53,895 bases of DNA from Plantago elongata (GCA_036897095.1 JAYMSP010000398.1:1-53895), one strand, 5' to 3'. Shown: positions 42,564-53,895, counted from the stretch's first letter. Notes: a model not told the origin generated them from the sequence alone. Made by a program: numbers and translations.

Positions 42564-45500
42564 CTAATTAACATGGGGACCTTCCAACCTAACATAATCA
42601 TACATTACACCATGCAAAGCGCTAACACTCCTGGCTTGCGTGAAGTATATAATATTGTTTCCTACAATAAGCAGGCTGCTTGGTATCTCTACGTTAAATA
42701 ACCAGTACAACCCGTGAATCCCATGTCTTGCAATTGCGTTGTCACTTCCAATTAAGCCACTTGAAAATTGTGGTGGGTTTGCTTCTCTTTTGTTAATCCT
42801 CACCTGCACATTTCAGTTGTGTAAAACTTTTTTAACTCACTCATTCAATTATGTATAACTTGATACATTTTGTAAATGTCTCCGAAAGAACTATTTTCTC
42901 CATCTAATTAGAAAACTAATCTAGCTAGAGTTTTATAATCTAAAATACTAATCTAATCAGGAAATTAATATCTATACAAGTCTATACAATTACATAGTCC
43001 ATGACCAATGCTCGTTGCAAACTTACATGGCTCTGATACCATGAAATAACTATTTTCCTTATCTAATCAGGAAACTAATCTAACTAGAGTTCTATAATCT
43101 GAAAGACTAAATTAATCAAGAAACTAATATATATACAAGTCTATATAATTACATAGTCTAACAGTCTCAATGAACTTCATACATTAGTAATCGAAGCCAT
43201 TTCAAATAATAAATAAAAAAACAGTTGATTCTTTAATGATATAATAAAAAAATTACATATCGTCATATTAAATGTACAATATTAAATGTGAACATTATAT
43301 TATGTGCATTTTATGATATAATAATCTAGATGATGGTTGAAATAAAAAATACTTGAGCCCTTTTTACAAGTTTACTATCAATTGGGTGAATTTTCCCTTA
43401 AATGAGACAGGACCGGCCTGTGGCCCCACAAACACACAACAAACCCAGTAAACCCCGGCCCAAACCCAAACCCAATAGCTATATAATATGGCCCAAGAAT
43501 ATTTGAGCGTACCAAATCAAAGTCAGTAAGGTTAATTGAATTGAGCGCGAAAGCAAATTGTGTGACTGATCATGGGGTGAAGTCTTGCCACAAACTACGC
43601 CCAGCGTAAAAGGTCAACTAACAACTTCAGATTTTGAAATAATGCAAAGAACAACTAATTGGATTATACCCTAGAAACTACTAAAATTGTCCTTAGTTTT
43701 TGCCAAATATGAACGAATATCTTCCTGAATAATGTAAAAAGAAAAATTAAATTAACATTTTAGTGATTTTGAATTTTTACTTTTGAAAGTGACATATCTT
43801 AAATTCTTTCTAGAGTTCATTACTCTGTACACAATTCTTAAGTTTATATTTTGAAAAATATATATAGAATGTGTATGCTACCCGAACAAATTACATTATC
43901 ATAAAAATTATGTACATGTTAAATATTAGAAGGTTATTATGTTGAATTATTATATTATTATTATATTATTATTATTATTATTATTTTAGAGCAAAACCTA
44001 TATTTTTAATAAATTACTCTTGTTATTAATCAAATTGCATGTCTTTCAATATTGATTTTCTTTTCATATTACAACATTAACTTTTTTAGTACATAAACGT
44101 TTTAATTAATGATGTTAGTAAGTTTTTTTATAACACAGGTCGTCTCTAAATAGATATCATTTGAAAGATTTTGCGTTGTTGATGTTGATAGTTTATATAC
44201 TAGCAATACCTGCATGTGAAATAAAATCACACTCTCATACTATCAAGAATGTAGAAGTTATGATTTAGTAAAGGATTAACTTGTCATAAATATCTAGATT
44301 GACAACATAGTCACTTGATGGAGATGGTGTTTAAATAAGTTATCTAAAAAACGGACATGTATTATTTATAAATTATCGATGTTATTAATCAAAACATATA
44401 TGTTTTCAATATTAGTGATTTTGTATATTATAAGAAAATGTATTTCTTTAACAACATAGATATATTAATTAATAACATGAATAATTATATCAGTAATACA
44501 TAGATCATCTCTACATAAGTTATTTAGAGACAATTTTCATATGTAATATTTTTCTTAATTTAGAATTTAGCCCTGCGAACATCTGAAAATACCTCCTATA
44601 TGTAATTTCGTCCCATTAAAATTTATTTACTGATGGTCACAATTTTCTGGATTTAGCTAGTGATACACTACAAATTATAAAGTATGGAGTTTGATTCTAC
44701 GATTTTCATCCAAAGGTGTTATTTTGATTGGTGCTGAATGAATTTTTATGCGTGTATAGTATATATGTATCTTGCCCTGTTTAGCTTCTTTTAGCCAGGC
44801 TTAATTAGATTCGGATTAAATTCGAAAAATCCGATTCGTTTTCGGGTTGATCTAAAACCGATCAAAAAATTCAAATTGAATTTCAAATTGAGCAAAAAGA
44901 TACTATTCGGATCGGATTAAACTGAATTCGGATTGGATCTGATCCAATCCGATCCATGCACACCCCTACCTACTTCTGACTATCAAATGATAACTACGAA
45001 CTTTGCTAAAAGAATAAACCACAGTTTGCAAACCACAAAGAGATAGTAGGAAAAGAGCGGTTTTTTCACGAGATATGAAAATTCCATTTTTATTAACATA
45101 AAAACCCATCTACAACGTAACAACCCACAGACACTTGCATAAATATCTATAGACCCTAAATAACCCACATACCCTCAATAAAAACACACAGACAAAAGCC
45201 ACGTACCATAAATAAAACCCACAGTACGTAAAAACTCATAAATACTAAATAAAATTTCACAGACCCTAAATAAAAAAAGCGAAATTTTCATATTCAATAG
45301 AACAATCGCTTTTTCCCTAGACTTTGTAAACCACAAAATGAATTCAGTTTTCCGTAAAAGCGAGAAATAATTCGGGGGTAGCCAGTTCTTTTTGTTATAC
45401 AACCAGTACACTTGTTTCAGTCATACAGTGCGTCTGATAATTAGTGAAATCAAGTTGCGATGCAATTTTTGGTAATTTGAGATGCAAATAATGTATCTAT

Positions 45501-48500
45501 GCAGGTCTTGGACTTCAGCCAGCCTAAATATTGTTCAGTATGTCCTACAACTGTGAATGTTCATGCCTGTTTGGTTTGTGGGAATTACTATCATGGAAGA
45601 TGGATTAAATCTGATTCAGTTATCCATAGCATAGAAGAAAAGCACCATCTCTACATCGATCTAAGTTCAGCAAGAGTGTACTGTCTTCCTGAAGGATATG
45701 AATTCGTGGACCCATCATTGGATGACATTCGTGATGCAGTCAATCCAAGGCATGTAAATCTTATATTCATCCTGTCCTTTCTGTTTCATTATATAATGCA
45801 AAGGAGTTTCTAATGTTCTTTGTATGTTTATCATACTTGCAGTTGGCGATCCTTGATTAAACCCATGACCAAATGATTGAAGAAACTCACACTGTGACAT
45901 GATCATTTCTACTGACTCTGCTGTTACAGTTCCATCATTTACATGTCTAAGTTTCAGCAAGATGCCTATATGCACCGGCTTATAATCTGAGGGAACCTAT
46001 CTCTACTGTAATGATAATCTCAGACCTAAATATATTATTGACTGTACTTAGATATCAAGTTACAAGATTATTAATTCGTGAGCCTCATGTGTTCCTGTAG
46101 TAGTTATTGTGTTTGATGATTGAACGGGATGAAGTGTGTTTGGTGTCTTTTAGTATGTACCTAGCATCCATTTTACCCATGACTTCAGCTATAGATAGGT
46201 TAGCAGATAGCTTAGCTATGGGATCATATTCCATAGTTCTATTGATCTACTGCCTCTAAATCAAGATCGCATTACCTCAAGTATCGACACAGTTGCTGAT
46301 GCCAGTGCAATTCGCAGTGTGTAGTTACCAGTCTGATCAACACTGTCCAGCTTGAATTTGACTTGCCACGTTGTTCCTTCGTATGCATTTTCTCCTACTT
46401 TTCTGAAGTTGAAATGATATTAGAGTAGCCTTCATACCAATATGAATAAAAACAGTTTATCAACAGTAAAACTCTATAAATAACCTAGGCACTATTGTGA
46501 GAAGAATCAATGGTTACTGACTGTGACTCTGAGAGTATCGCCCAGTTATACCTGGTGACTTGAGCGTAAAACCAGTCTTTTCGGTAGTCACTTACGCCTA
46601 CTGTATACACCAAGTCATCAGTTGGGTATACATCTGCATATCGCCCCCACAACCCGTACTGCCTAAACCTGCCAAAGAATAACGGTAATTGCCAACGAGG
46701 CATTTGGATCAAGAATTTCAAACCTCAAGATGTTACCTGCACTACTTCAGGGAAATTTTTTAAAAATATACTCGGTGTGACACTGCCAGTTTATATACGG
46801 GTTAATGACGCCGTATAATAAGTATATTTATCAATAATAACCCGTCCAAACTATGAACTCCGTTGATATTTTGGCTCGTTATTAGCGTGTGAGTTTCACT
46901 CGTCGGCTGCTATGTACGAGTTGGACACGTGGAGTCCTGTGGTTTAATCTGGATTATTATTTTCAAAAAAAGTTCAAAAACAATTTTAGAAAAATGAAAA
47001 AATGTACTTTTAAAGAAAAAGTTAAATTCAAAAAAAAATTTAGGGGTCCGTGTAAGGTCCAAATTCAACTTGAATTTTTTATTTTTCTAATTTGAGAGGA
47101 CACTTGTCCCACGTGCACGTTCGTAAAGGCATACCGATACACGACGATTTGACCACATCAGCACCGTGTTCCATCAGCAGCAGGCATGCCGGAAAATAAA
47201 TTCGACGACGACGATGAATATTCCATATCTCACAAATGTCTTGACCGATTAGGGGTACCAAAGCCTTCAATTTTGCTTTATTCAATCTAGATTTTTTTTA
47301 TGTTCAATTGGGGAAGATCCCGTTTTAATAATCTCATTTTAATTTATCTTTTATTATTTTCAAATTTAATCTGGGCCTTACACATGCCCCCCTCATATTT
47401 TTTGTAAATTTAATTTAATTTTTTTTTGAGTTTTTACATTTAATTGAATTTTTTTAAAATTATAACCCAGATTAAACCGCAGCTCGCCACGTGTCCAACG
47501 TGTATATTGTATCCTGCGAGTAGTCAGCGAGTGAAACTCACACGTCAAAAAACAAGCCAAAAATTTACCGGAGTTCATAGTTTGGACGGGTTGTTATTGA
47601 TAAATATACTTATTATACGGCGCCATTAATCAGTTATATAAACGTCCAGTGTCTCTCTCTACAGTATAATTTTAAAAAAAATTCCCCACTACTTCACCAG
47701 ATGGCTACACTATCATGAACTTATTCGTACATAATGTTGCAAGAAGAGAACTTACCTGTCTGCAGGATGATCTATGTACAGTTTGTTGACATACATTGGG
47801 CTAGGATCAGGGACAAAGAATTCTGCTGCAGATCGATCTGGAATGCCTATCTCCCATAGTGTCGGTCCATTTCTTGGAGGAACGTAAAGAAGATCCCCTA
47901 TGTGAATTTGGCTACCTGGAATGTGAGTATTCAGTTTTTGTAAGATCTCTCATTGATTTCCTTAGAAGATGTTTATAGATTGTGAAAATGACCTGCTGCA
48001 ATGGTTATGCTGTTATCAGAGTGATAGTCTCCTATGAAACCAGGGATCCACGCGTACACATCATAATCCCCAGGACGAATATTACTGATGTCAAAAGAAC
48101 CTTTTTCATCTGTGTTTACCCAGAACTGATAACCCTGACAGATATCAGACATATCGCGTGAATCAGTTTCCCACCAATGCATGTACCGCAATATTTCTTG
48201 CTTACAAAGAACAGAAACAAAATATGATGCAAAAGGCCTACCTTTCCTTCTGTTTGAAAAGATCCGGATTTCCCTTGTGGCGCTAATCCCACATAAGCGC
48301 CGTTTGCTGCTATGTTTTCCTCGGAGATGTACCTGACAAGTAGCAACCGTCATTTTACGTGAAAAACACAATAGCTTTAACATATGAGGCCACAATACAA
48401 TCACATTCTGTACCTGTCTTGAATTAATAGCCTGCCACTAACGCTACCCCTTTCATCACCGTGTGGAAAATCTATTGAAACAGGAAAGCTGTATGGCCAC

Positions 48501-50707
48501 TTCTCAACTTCTTTCTGCATCTGGATCCATAAGTAAGAGATTACCTTAAGCATTAGGTTACAGAGCAGTTAAACCGGAAAAGGAAAATTAAAACGAGAAA
48601 GGACATACATGAAAACCGGAAAAGCTAAACTAAAAACATTGTTGTAAATTTGAACCTGCTCTTTTGCATCATTCCACATTGAAACTGTATCACTCTTATC
48701 CACCACCGAATTGAGATACATGAAAACTGGACCGAAAACCTTCTTCCACTTTTCACCTTCTTCAAATTTCAAGATTAGATTCTGTCCTCCGTAATGAGTG
48801 CTAACAAACATCTGTTTACACGATTAAGGAATAAATGCACAAAACAGAATCACAGAAACAGTTATGTGGTGCATTTAGCCACACGACGTAACAAACCGAC
48901 AATGTTTGTATAATTGTAGCATACAGCAAGAGTGGTAGGGTTGACATGAGAAGTGAGATCCTGTTTGAGAGGTCCTCCAGTCCTAAACTCATTACTCGGA
49001 GTAATTTGCCAGAAACCAACAGATGGTTCGGAACATATAAACCCATGCACTTGGTTATCTATGTTCTTGCAAGAATATTGGTACTTGTCATCAACCTGTC
49101 CATCAAATACCAAAAGTCATAAGGCACACGTGGTATATTCGACATCTCAGACACTGACAAAACAGCATTGAAGAAGTTAAATTTTTAAAGGCTTAATAAC
49201 AATTACTTCTCCTTGAAACTCTGGCTCCACAGGATCAATAAGAAGAACAGCTTCTGGATAAGCCAACTCTCTGCCTCGTGGGGGTACCCGGTCTTCAGGA
49301 AGGGGCATGTATCTTTGCCTATCATCTGCCATGGCCATGTAGTGAAACCTAAAATAAAATTTTATTTGAATTATCATTATGCAGTTTTCCAGCTAATTAT
49401 ATGAGTAGAACTCCGGTAAACTAGTGTGAGTATAAGTCCCTACTTGTCTATCTTGAGCATGAAGGCCATTCTGGCTTCGTTTAAATAAAATGCTGGCATA
49501 TCTTCTCCATGCTCATAAATCGCATAAGAATAGAAACCTGGTGAATCCGAAAGCATTATGAACCTACAGAAAAATCAATCCATGGCCACATAATTTCAAT
49601 ACTATGAACTGTACAAATTGCATTTCCAGATATAACTTGCACAGGCATATAGTGCAGTGACCTTTTGTCAATTGAGAGGGGAGCAATCTGTCCCTTGAGT
49701 GAAGGATTCCACGGTCTTTTAAACGAAAGTTCTGTTTGTTTCTCATTTTGCACTATAATTTCGAATTCAGTTGCTTCAATCCTGCAAAGGTATTGACTGT
49801 TGATCATATTCTGCAATAAAATTCCATTCCCGTGCAGTCTAATTAACCATCGCATACAATCTACAACGATTTCAAAACATTAAATTTGTTTAAGGTGACA
49901 CTGATTCATCATATATTGGATTCAGAGAATCATAGTCCAGAGGTCTGTCTCTCTACCAGGCCTACAAATCTTAACAGGTACACACGCACTGCAAGCCAAG
50001 TCGCAACTTTCTTGAGCATTCCACATTAATTAAACATGCAAGTTGGGACATAAACATAAAGTGAGTGATGTGGTGTATTAACCTCAGACTTACATGTCAA
50101 AAACTCCACGCGTGCCTGAAGTTCCAGCTTCACTCCAGTTAAGGTCCCAAAACCTGACCAACGGTTAACACGAAAGTTTATCACAAACTTCAGCTTATCC
50201 TTTTACTCAAAAGGCAGTTATATGAACAAGAAATCAAGAACCATCAATTAACTTATCCTGAGATTGGCAAAATGTTTCCATCTAAATTTAAATCACCATT
50301 AGCTATTAATCCAACATGACAGCAAGCAAGTGCATTAAACATATATTTGAAATTTATAAGCTTATCAGAATATGAAATCAGGCCAATCAAGATTACAAAG
50401 TACAAACTAGCTGCAGTGATATGCACATACTGGAATACTGATACATACCCTCCATTCAAGACAGGGTTATTAAGCTCGAGCAAGTTGTCAAGTCCATTGT
50501 AACGAATCCCGACAATTAGTCCACCAGGATTGGTCAGCGTAACTTGGAGCAATCCATTATCCAAAACCAACTACACACAAGAATTAACAAGCTTTTCATC
50601 CTTACGCAAGAAAGTAAGTTTTCGTACATAAAAAAAATGAATATTTTCACAATTACCACCTGCTCACTTAGAACATGTAGATTCACAGCAGCAGCAGCAG
50701 CAGGCAT
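42564..50707 (-). CDS. rhamnogalacturonate lyase (polysaccharide lyase family 4)
   Basis: Fifteen exons join in phase: 50660-50707, 50449-50570, 50094-50153, 49662-49781, 49444-49563, 49207-49348, 48925-49095, 48656-48811, 48414-48520, 48242-48332, 47993-48134, 47756-47915, 46552-46668, 46276-46402, 42564-42803. They total 1923 nt, 640 residues, the usual size of plant RG lyases. The enzyme cleaves the rhamnogalacturonan I backbone of pectin by beta-elimination. The N-terminal catalytic part has DNGLLQVTLTNPGGLIVGIR and MADDRQRYMPLPEDR. A fibronectin-like middle contains GAYVGLAP and GDYDVYAWIPGF, and a C-terminal carbohydrate-binding-like domain ends IARHGIHGLYW, YDYVRLEGP. The start MPAAAAAVNLHV shows no secretion signal, so either export is unconventional or an upstream exon is missing. 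The last two introns are enlarged by transposons. Confidence 0.94.
42883..43163 (-). mobile_element. SMART/TRIM-type miniature LTR retrotransposon, 281 bp
   Basis: Two direct repeats of 122 bp (43042-43163) and 119 bp (42883-43001) enclose only 40 bp. Read on the minus strand, the 5' repeat begins TGTTAGACTATG and ends TTTCA. It is followed directly by TGGTATCAGAGCC (43029-43041), the initiator-Met tRNA primer site. The 3' repeat follows after 27 more bases. GTCTC flanks both sides (42878-42882 and 43164-43168), a perfect 5-bp target duplication. This is the anatomy of an LTR retrotransposon with no coding capacity. It lies in the last intron of the RG lyase gene in the gene's orientation. 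Confidence 0.85.
43951..43985. repeat. (TTA)n microsatellite
   Basis: A nearly pure TTA/ATT trinucleotide run within the last RG-lyase intron, with one or two interruptions. Confidence 0.9.
44795..44967. mobile_element. short hAT-like remnant
   Basis: The right edge reads inward as TAGGGGTGTGCATGGATCGG, a common plant hAT terminus. The interior is rich in CGGATTGGATC and TTCGGAT motifs in both orientations. The left edge may be TAGCCAGGCTTAATTAGATT. Flanking 8-mers match poorly. About 170 bp remain. It lies in the last RG-lyase intron. Confidence 0.5.
45505..45752 (+). pseudogene. USP39/SAD1-like ZnF-UBP exon fragment, antisense in RG-lyase intron
   Basis: The plus strand encodes VLDFSQPKYCSVCP, VHACLVCGNYYHGR, EKHHLYIDLSSARVYCLPEG and FVDPSLDDIRDAVNPR. 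This matches the ZnF-UBP domain near the N-terminus of USP39/SAD1, the U4/U6.U5 tri-snRNP protein needed for splicing. An AG acceptor (TATGCAG, 45498-45504) precedes it where an intron border is plausible in the parent, so this is a genomic copy rather than a retrocopy. The zinc ligands (Cys pairs, His-His) remain and the frame is open, but no other part of the gene is found nearby. It is a captured or duplicated fragment, opposite in strand to the lyase gene. Confidence 0.75.
46750..47687. mobile_element. MULE with perfect 9-bp target duplication, 938 bp, in RG-lyase intron
   Basis: ACTACTTCA occurs on both sides (46741-46749 and 47688-47696), an exact 9-bp target duplication. The element begins GGGAAATTTTTT and ends AAAAAAATTCCCC. 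Inverted repeats run for at least 200 bp and, with divergence, perhaps 350 bp. Shared blocks include GCCGTATAATAAGTATATTT, AACCCGTCCAAACTATGAAC, GTGTGAGTTTCACTCG and TTGGACACGTGG. Long TIRs plus a 9-bp duplication identify a Mutator-like element. No transposase is present. The loop at about 47100-47290 is GC-richer and may be captured host sequence. Confidence 0.88.
50683..50702 (-). repeat. GCT/CAG trinucleotide run coding for poly-Ala
   Basis: A run of CAG on the plus strand (GCT on the minus strand) encodes the five alanines at residues 3-7 of the rhamnogalacturonate lyase. A potentially length-variable tract in the first exon. Confidence 0.85.
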
Positions 50708-51822
50708 AATATGCAGAATCCTAATAATATCTGTGCAATGGTTGAATGCTTCTTGTTCTATGATGTATTATTATTAATAACACGAACGCAAATAATACTA
50801 CACGAACGGAACGTAATAAATGGTGATGATTGGAAAAGAGTAGAAAACACATACATTGCAGTAGAAGTGTGATATAAGCATACTGAAGTTTTTGCTGAAG
50901 CAAATGTAACATGATAAATGTATGAGTTTGCTTTTTGGAGAAATGAAAGGAGTCTTTACGTTTAAGTGATATGACATTATTGTAAGGTCAAAAGTGAGTA
51001 CTAAATACAGAATGAAACAGAGTAAAGAAAGGATTTGATGATGCTGTTGCTGGGAAATGGACAGCATAAAATGGTTACAGTTTCATTACAGGACAAAGGG
51101 ACAAGTATGAATTGTCAATTGGGGTTTCTTGGAAAGAGAAAGAGAGTGAGATAGAATTTTTATTGTTGTGTATACTGGATTTTACTGAACACGGGTTCTT
51201 AAGCATTCATTTGAATAATGCATAAGAGATTGTACCTACTGATCAAATGATAGTCTTAGCTTCATCCTCTCGAGAACTCAATTGTTTCTCTTTCATCTCA
51301 AGTAATGGCCTCAGTTCATCCATGGTTGAATTCGTTTATTTCAATTTTTACACGTAAAGTCGAAATTTCATAACGAGATTCATCGTGTGACTTATAAATA
51401 TTCTTCTCATTGTTTACGAACTAGATCAAACGTTAAAGATGGATAATTCAAATTACCAATGTGTACCACATGTCCCGTCACGAACCATTTCTTTGTTATC
51501 ATATTATCCATTGAGCTCATATTTATTTCCAACTATATTATCATCATGTTTAATAAAATGGAAATGTGGAATAATTTCAAAGTCACATGAACAGCCTCTC
51601 CAGGTAATCATACAATCATACCATAATAATATATCCAATTTTCATGTTTTCAGTGTTTTCTTGAATGCACACTGTGTAGGCATTGGATTTGTTATGAATA
51701 TAACCAGTCTTACTTTTCTCATATTCTTCACTTAGCATATGTACTATGAATTTGGATAAGACATATAACTAAGCACCTTGATTGCCAGGGACCGTGTCAA
51801 CTGTCAACACTTTAGAGGTTTA
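50708..51822. other. upstream region of RG lyase and intergenic sequence
   Basis: Likely promoter and 5' UTR of the rhamnogalacturonate lyase gene (50708 upward), then AT-rich sequence. Open frames at 50721-51067 and 51439-51735 show no family resemblance. If the lyase has a secretion signal on an upstream exon, it would have to lie here; I could not find one. Confidence 0.4.
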
Positions 51823-51966
51823 GGGGCTGTTTGGAATATAATTTGAATGGGACATTTGAATGGATTTTGGTGAAATTGTATTTGAAATGAAATTAAAATG
51901 AGGTATTTGAAGTGTATTTTAAGCCAAATCACTGTTCATCGAGCCAAATTGACCAATTACAATGGT
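51823..51966. mobile_element. Tourist-like MITE, second family, copy 2
   Basis: The block begins GGGGCTGTTTGG after TTA (51820-51822) and ends before another TTA (51967-51969). Its interior matches the reverse complement of 26290-26453 over about 100 bp. The terminal GGGGCTGTTTGG is a common Tourist/PIF end; the opposite end is diverged. Confidence 0.6.
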
Positions 51967-51969
51967 TTA

Positions 51970-53895
51970 CTAAACCGCCAATAAGTTATATATATACTAG
52001 AATTGAGTGCGGTGCCCATTTCCTTCCCAAAAATGGCTTGTGTGTATAGACATTTATTTGTTCGATTTATAGGATTTCATGTTATAAATTTTAACTTCGC
52101 AAATAATAATATACTCAGACTCCCAAGATTTAGTAGGCGGATAAATTTAAGTTAATTAATTGTCATCGCCACTCTTTGAAGGTACCTAATTGATAACATT
52201 AGAATGAACACACTACATGTCATTAGATCCTTCTTTTTATTTTCGAAAATAATAATACTTCTTTCTTTTAGAACGACACATGTGACTCGAGAAAAATAAT
52301 ACTATTAATCAACAATCAAACCACATTCTTAGCAAAATGTCAAGTCCAATGCAATCACCAGTACAATATTTGGGTAAAAAATGTGCAACATATTACTACT
52401 GCTAACAGAGAAGAACAAGAATCAAAAGCATCAACTAAGGCGTCTTTTTAGATCCGTATCACCATTATTATTACACGTGATTGTGAGGCTAGCATGATAT
52501 CTGGGTTACCTTCGCAGCTACGATCTCGTCAGACAAAGGCAATTCAGATAAAGATTGACCTTATCCCCTCCGTCTATCCAAGTCGGTTTCTTTCTTTTGA
52601 CTTTCTATTTACCACACTATTGGAAGCTGGGAAGTTAGCCGGTAGTGAGGTACTTGAAAATCCCCTCCAGCTAGCCAAGTCAGTTGCTTTCTTTCGACCT
52701 TTCATTTTCCAACCTTGAATATAATAGAACATTATCAGTTACAAAAATTAAGAGATAGAAGTGCAGTTAGGAATAGTCAGTGTCAAATGATAAACTTCAA
52801 TTACATCATATGATTTTATAACTAAAGAAGCTTAGCTGACCACAACAAAAAAAGCTGAAAAAAATCTAAAATTCTGACCATTCTCTATCAAATCCTATAT
52901 GTTAAGGTTTAGTAGTACTATAAGGATTTCATCCTTTTCTATTCAAAGCCCACAATCAGCATGACTGACTTTATTTAGTTACTTTTTTCTTCTTCTATTA
53001 AGTATGATAGCGAAATTCACAACAACACTACGCAAGCAAACTTGTAGCATGGAAAAAGTTAATTGTTAGAAGAAGGGCAACATGTAAATTGCAGCATCAC
53101 GAGCGACTATGAAGACGGTCATTGTTCAGTTGTTGTTTAACATACTAGGAAATTAAATCGTCTCCATACCTGATGAAGATCTTATGCGCTGCTAACTTCG
53201 CTGGCCTGAGTTGTTGGCACGAGGATATGCTGGAATTTGATTGGCATGGCACATTAGCACCTGGAACAAAATTACCACACTTGGCTATCTGATTATCATC
53301 ATGCAACTTAAAAGTTAATTAAACAATAGATACAACTGTGTGCGGAAAAAATATAACTATGAAAGAAGTCCTAATCCTGCTAATATAGTGCATTACTGGG
53401 TAAATCATACCATGATCAATTCTTGGCCCAGTAAACAGGAAAACCAATGCCTACGTTGAAAAACTAAACAAACTGTAAACACTTCCCAACAATTCCACAA
53501 CCCCGCTGCAATTAAGTGGAGACAAAATGTAAAGGCTAAATTATATTTGTCATCCTATAGCTCCAAAATGAAGGGAAACCAACATGACGAATCCAATCAT
53601 AGACACAAACCAAAGACAATAAAAAAGAATTCAATTAAGAGTCCAAAACAATTTTAAGATAAGGGAGGCGAACCAAATTTCACAGTGGCAAACTGATAAA
53701 TATGCTAAAAGAATGTTCATTAATGCAAAAGTGCTCAAGAATTCTAAAATCTTTTTTTCCACTCTTCTCGAAGATGTGCTTTAAGGCGGTTTTGTTTTCT
53801 TATAGTAGTTCCTCCTGCAAATTAAAACTGGTGTTCACACCTTTTTTTTTTTTTTTTTTGTAAGTTAAAATTTTTATACACAATGTTGGATGTTA
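51970..53895. other. intergenic region at the right edge
   Basis: No confirmed gene. It contains a diverged duplication (52564-52614 and 52661-52712, both starting TCCCCTCC and containing CCAAGTC then TTTCTTT), a possible exon at 53170-53260 and a long T run near 53842-53860. The open frame at 52494-52718 spans the duplication and is not credible as a gene. Confidence 0.45.
53170..53260 (-). other. possible exon of a gene lying beyond the right edge
   Basis: A 91-nt minus-strand segment is bounded by TTGTTCCAG (acceptor) and CATCAG|GTATGGAG (donor). One frame is open throughout (ANVPCQSNSSISSCQQLRPA, then KLAAHKIFI). I do not recognise the sequence. It could be an internal exon, a 5' UTR exon or chance. 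Confidence 0.3.

Noticed and set aside
45715..45975. 86-codon minus-strand frame next to the USP39 fragment
   Set aside because: It starts opposite the USP39 fragment and shows no domain. The stretch MSQCEFLQSFGHGFNQ is not recognisable to me. It could be part of the captured DNA but cannot be called a gene.

Overview
This is nuclear DNA of a flowering plant, almost certainly a eudicot. The evidence is many short, AT-rich spliceosomal introns, plant-specific protein families (PCFS4-type polyadenylation factor, plant rhamnogalacturonate lyase, LEA_2/NHL protein, F-box/kelch protein) and a dense load of plant transposon families (Ty1/copia, PIF/Harbinger, hAT, MULE, LINE, MITE, SMART/TRIM). I cannot name the species; an asterid is a guess. 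No CRISPR, operon or plasmid feature is expected or seen.

Layout. 1-2746: 3' part of a PIF/Harbinger transposon with decayed transposase and Myb-like ORF1. 3249-10487: a broken voltage-dependent anion channel (VDAC, mitochondrial porin) gene whose third exon is split by a 6.1-kb Ty1/copia retrotransposon (3456-9570). 12271-13347 (-): intact F-box/kelch-type gene. 13.8-15.05 kb: MULE-like element with tandemly duplicated GGTGG-rich core. 17931-18476 (+): LEA_2/NHL-like gene, probably lacking its N-terminus. 20133-24403 (-): complete nine-exon homologue of CSA/ERCC8. 24.8-31.3 kb: a transposon yard with a hAT element nested in a MITE, a Tourist-like MITE, a LINE relic, a SINE-like relic, a degenerate tandem array, a long-TIR element and a calmodulin-like pseudogene. 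32134-38198 (-): complete six-exon PCFS4-like gene. 40425-41802 (-): small three-exon gene for an SVIP-like protein. 42564-50707 (-): complete fifteen-exon rhamnogalacturonate lyase gene whose two largest introns carry a MULE with a perfect 9-bp target duplication, a 281-bp SMART-type retrotransposon, a hAT remnant and an antisense exon fragment of a USP39/SAD1-like gene. 50.7-53.9 kb: intergenic sequence with a Tourist-like MITE and one possible exon of a gene lying outside the window.

The host genes are ordinary single-copy-type housekeeping genes and do not form a pathway: DNA repair (CSA), mRNA 3'-end formation (PCFS4), protein quality control (SVIP-like, F-box), and cell-wall pectin breakdown (RG lyase). 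The noteworthy content is the record of transposon activity: gene disruption, nesting, exon capture and very small retroelements. All exon models were made by hand translation and splice-site matching. Family names come from remembered conserved sequence, not from a database search.
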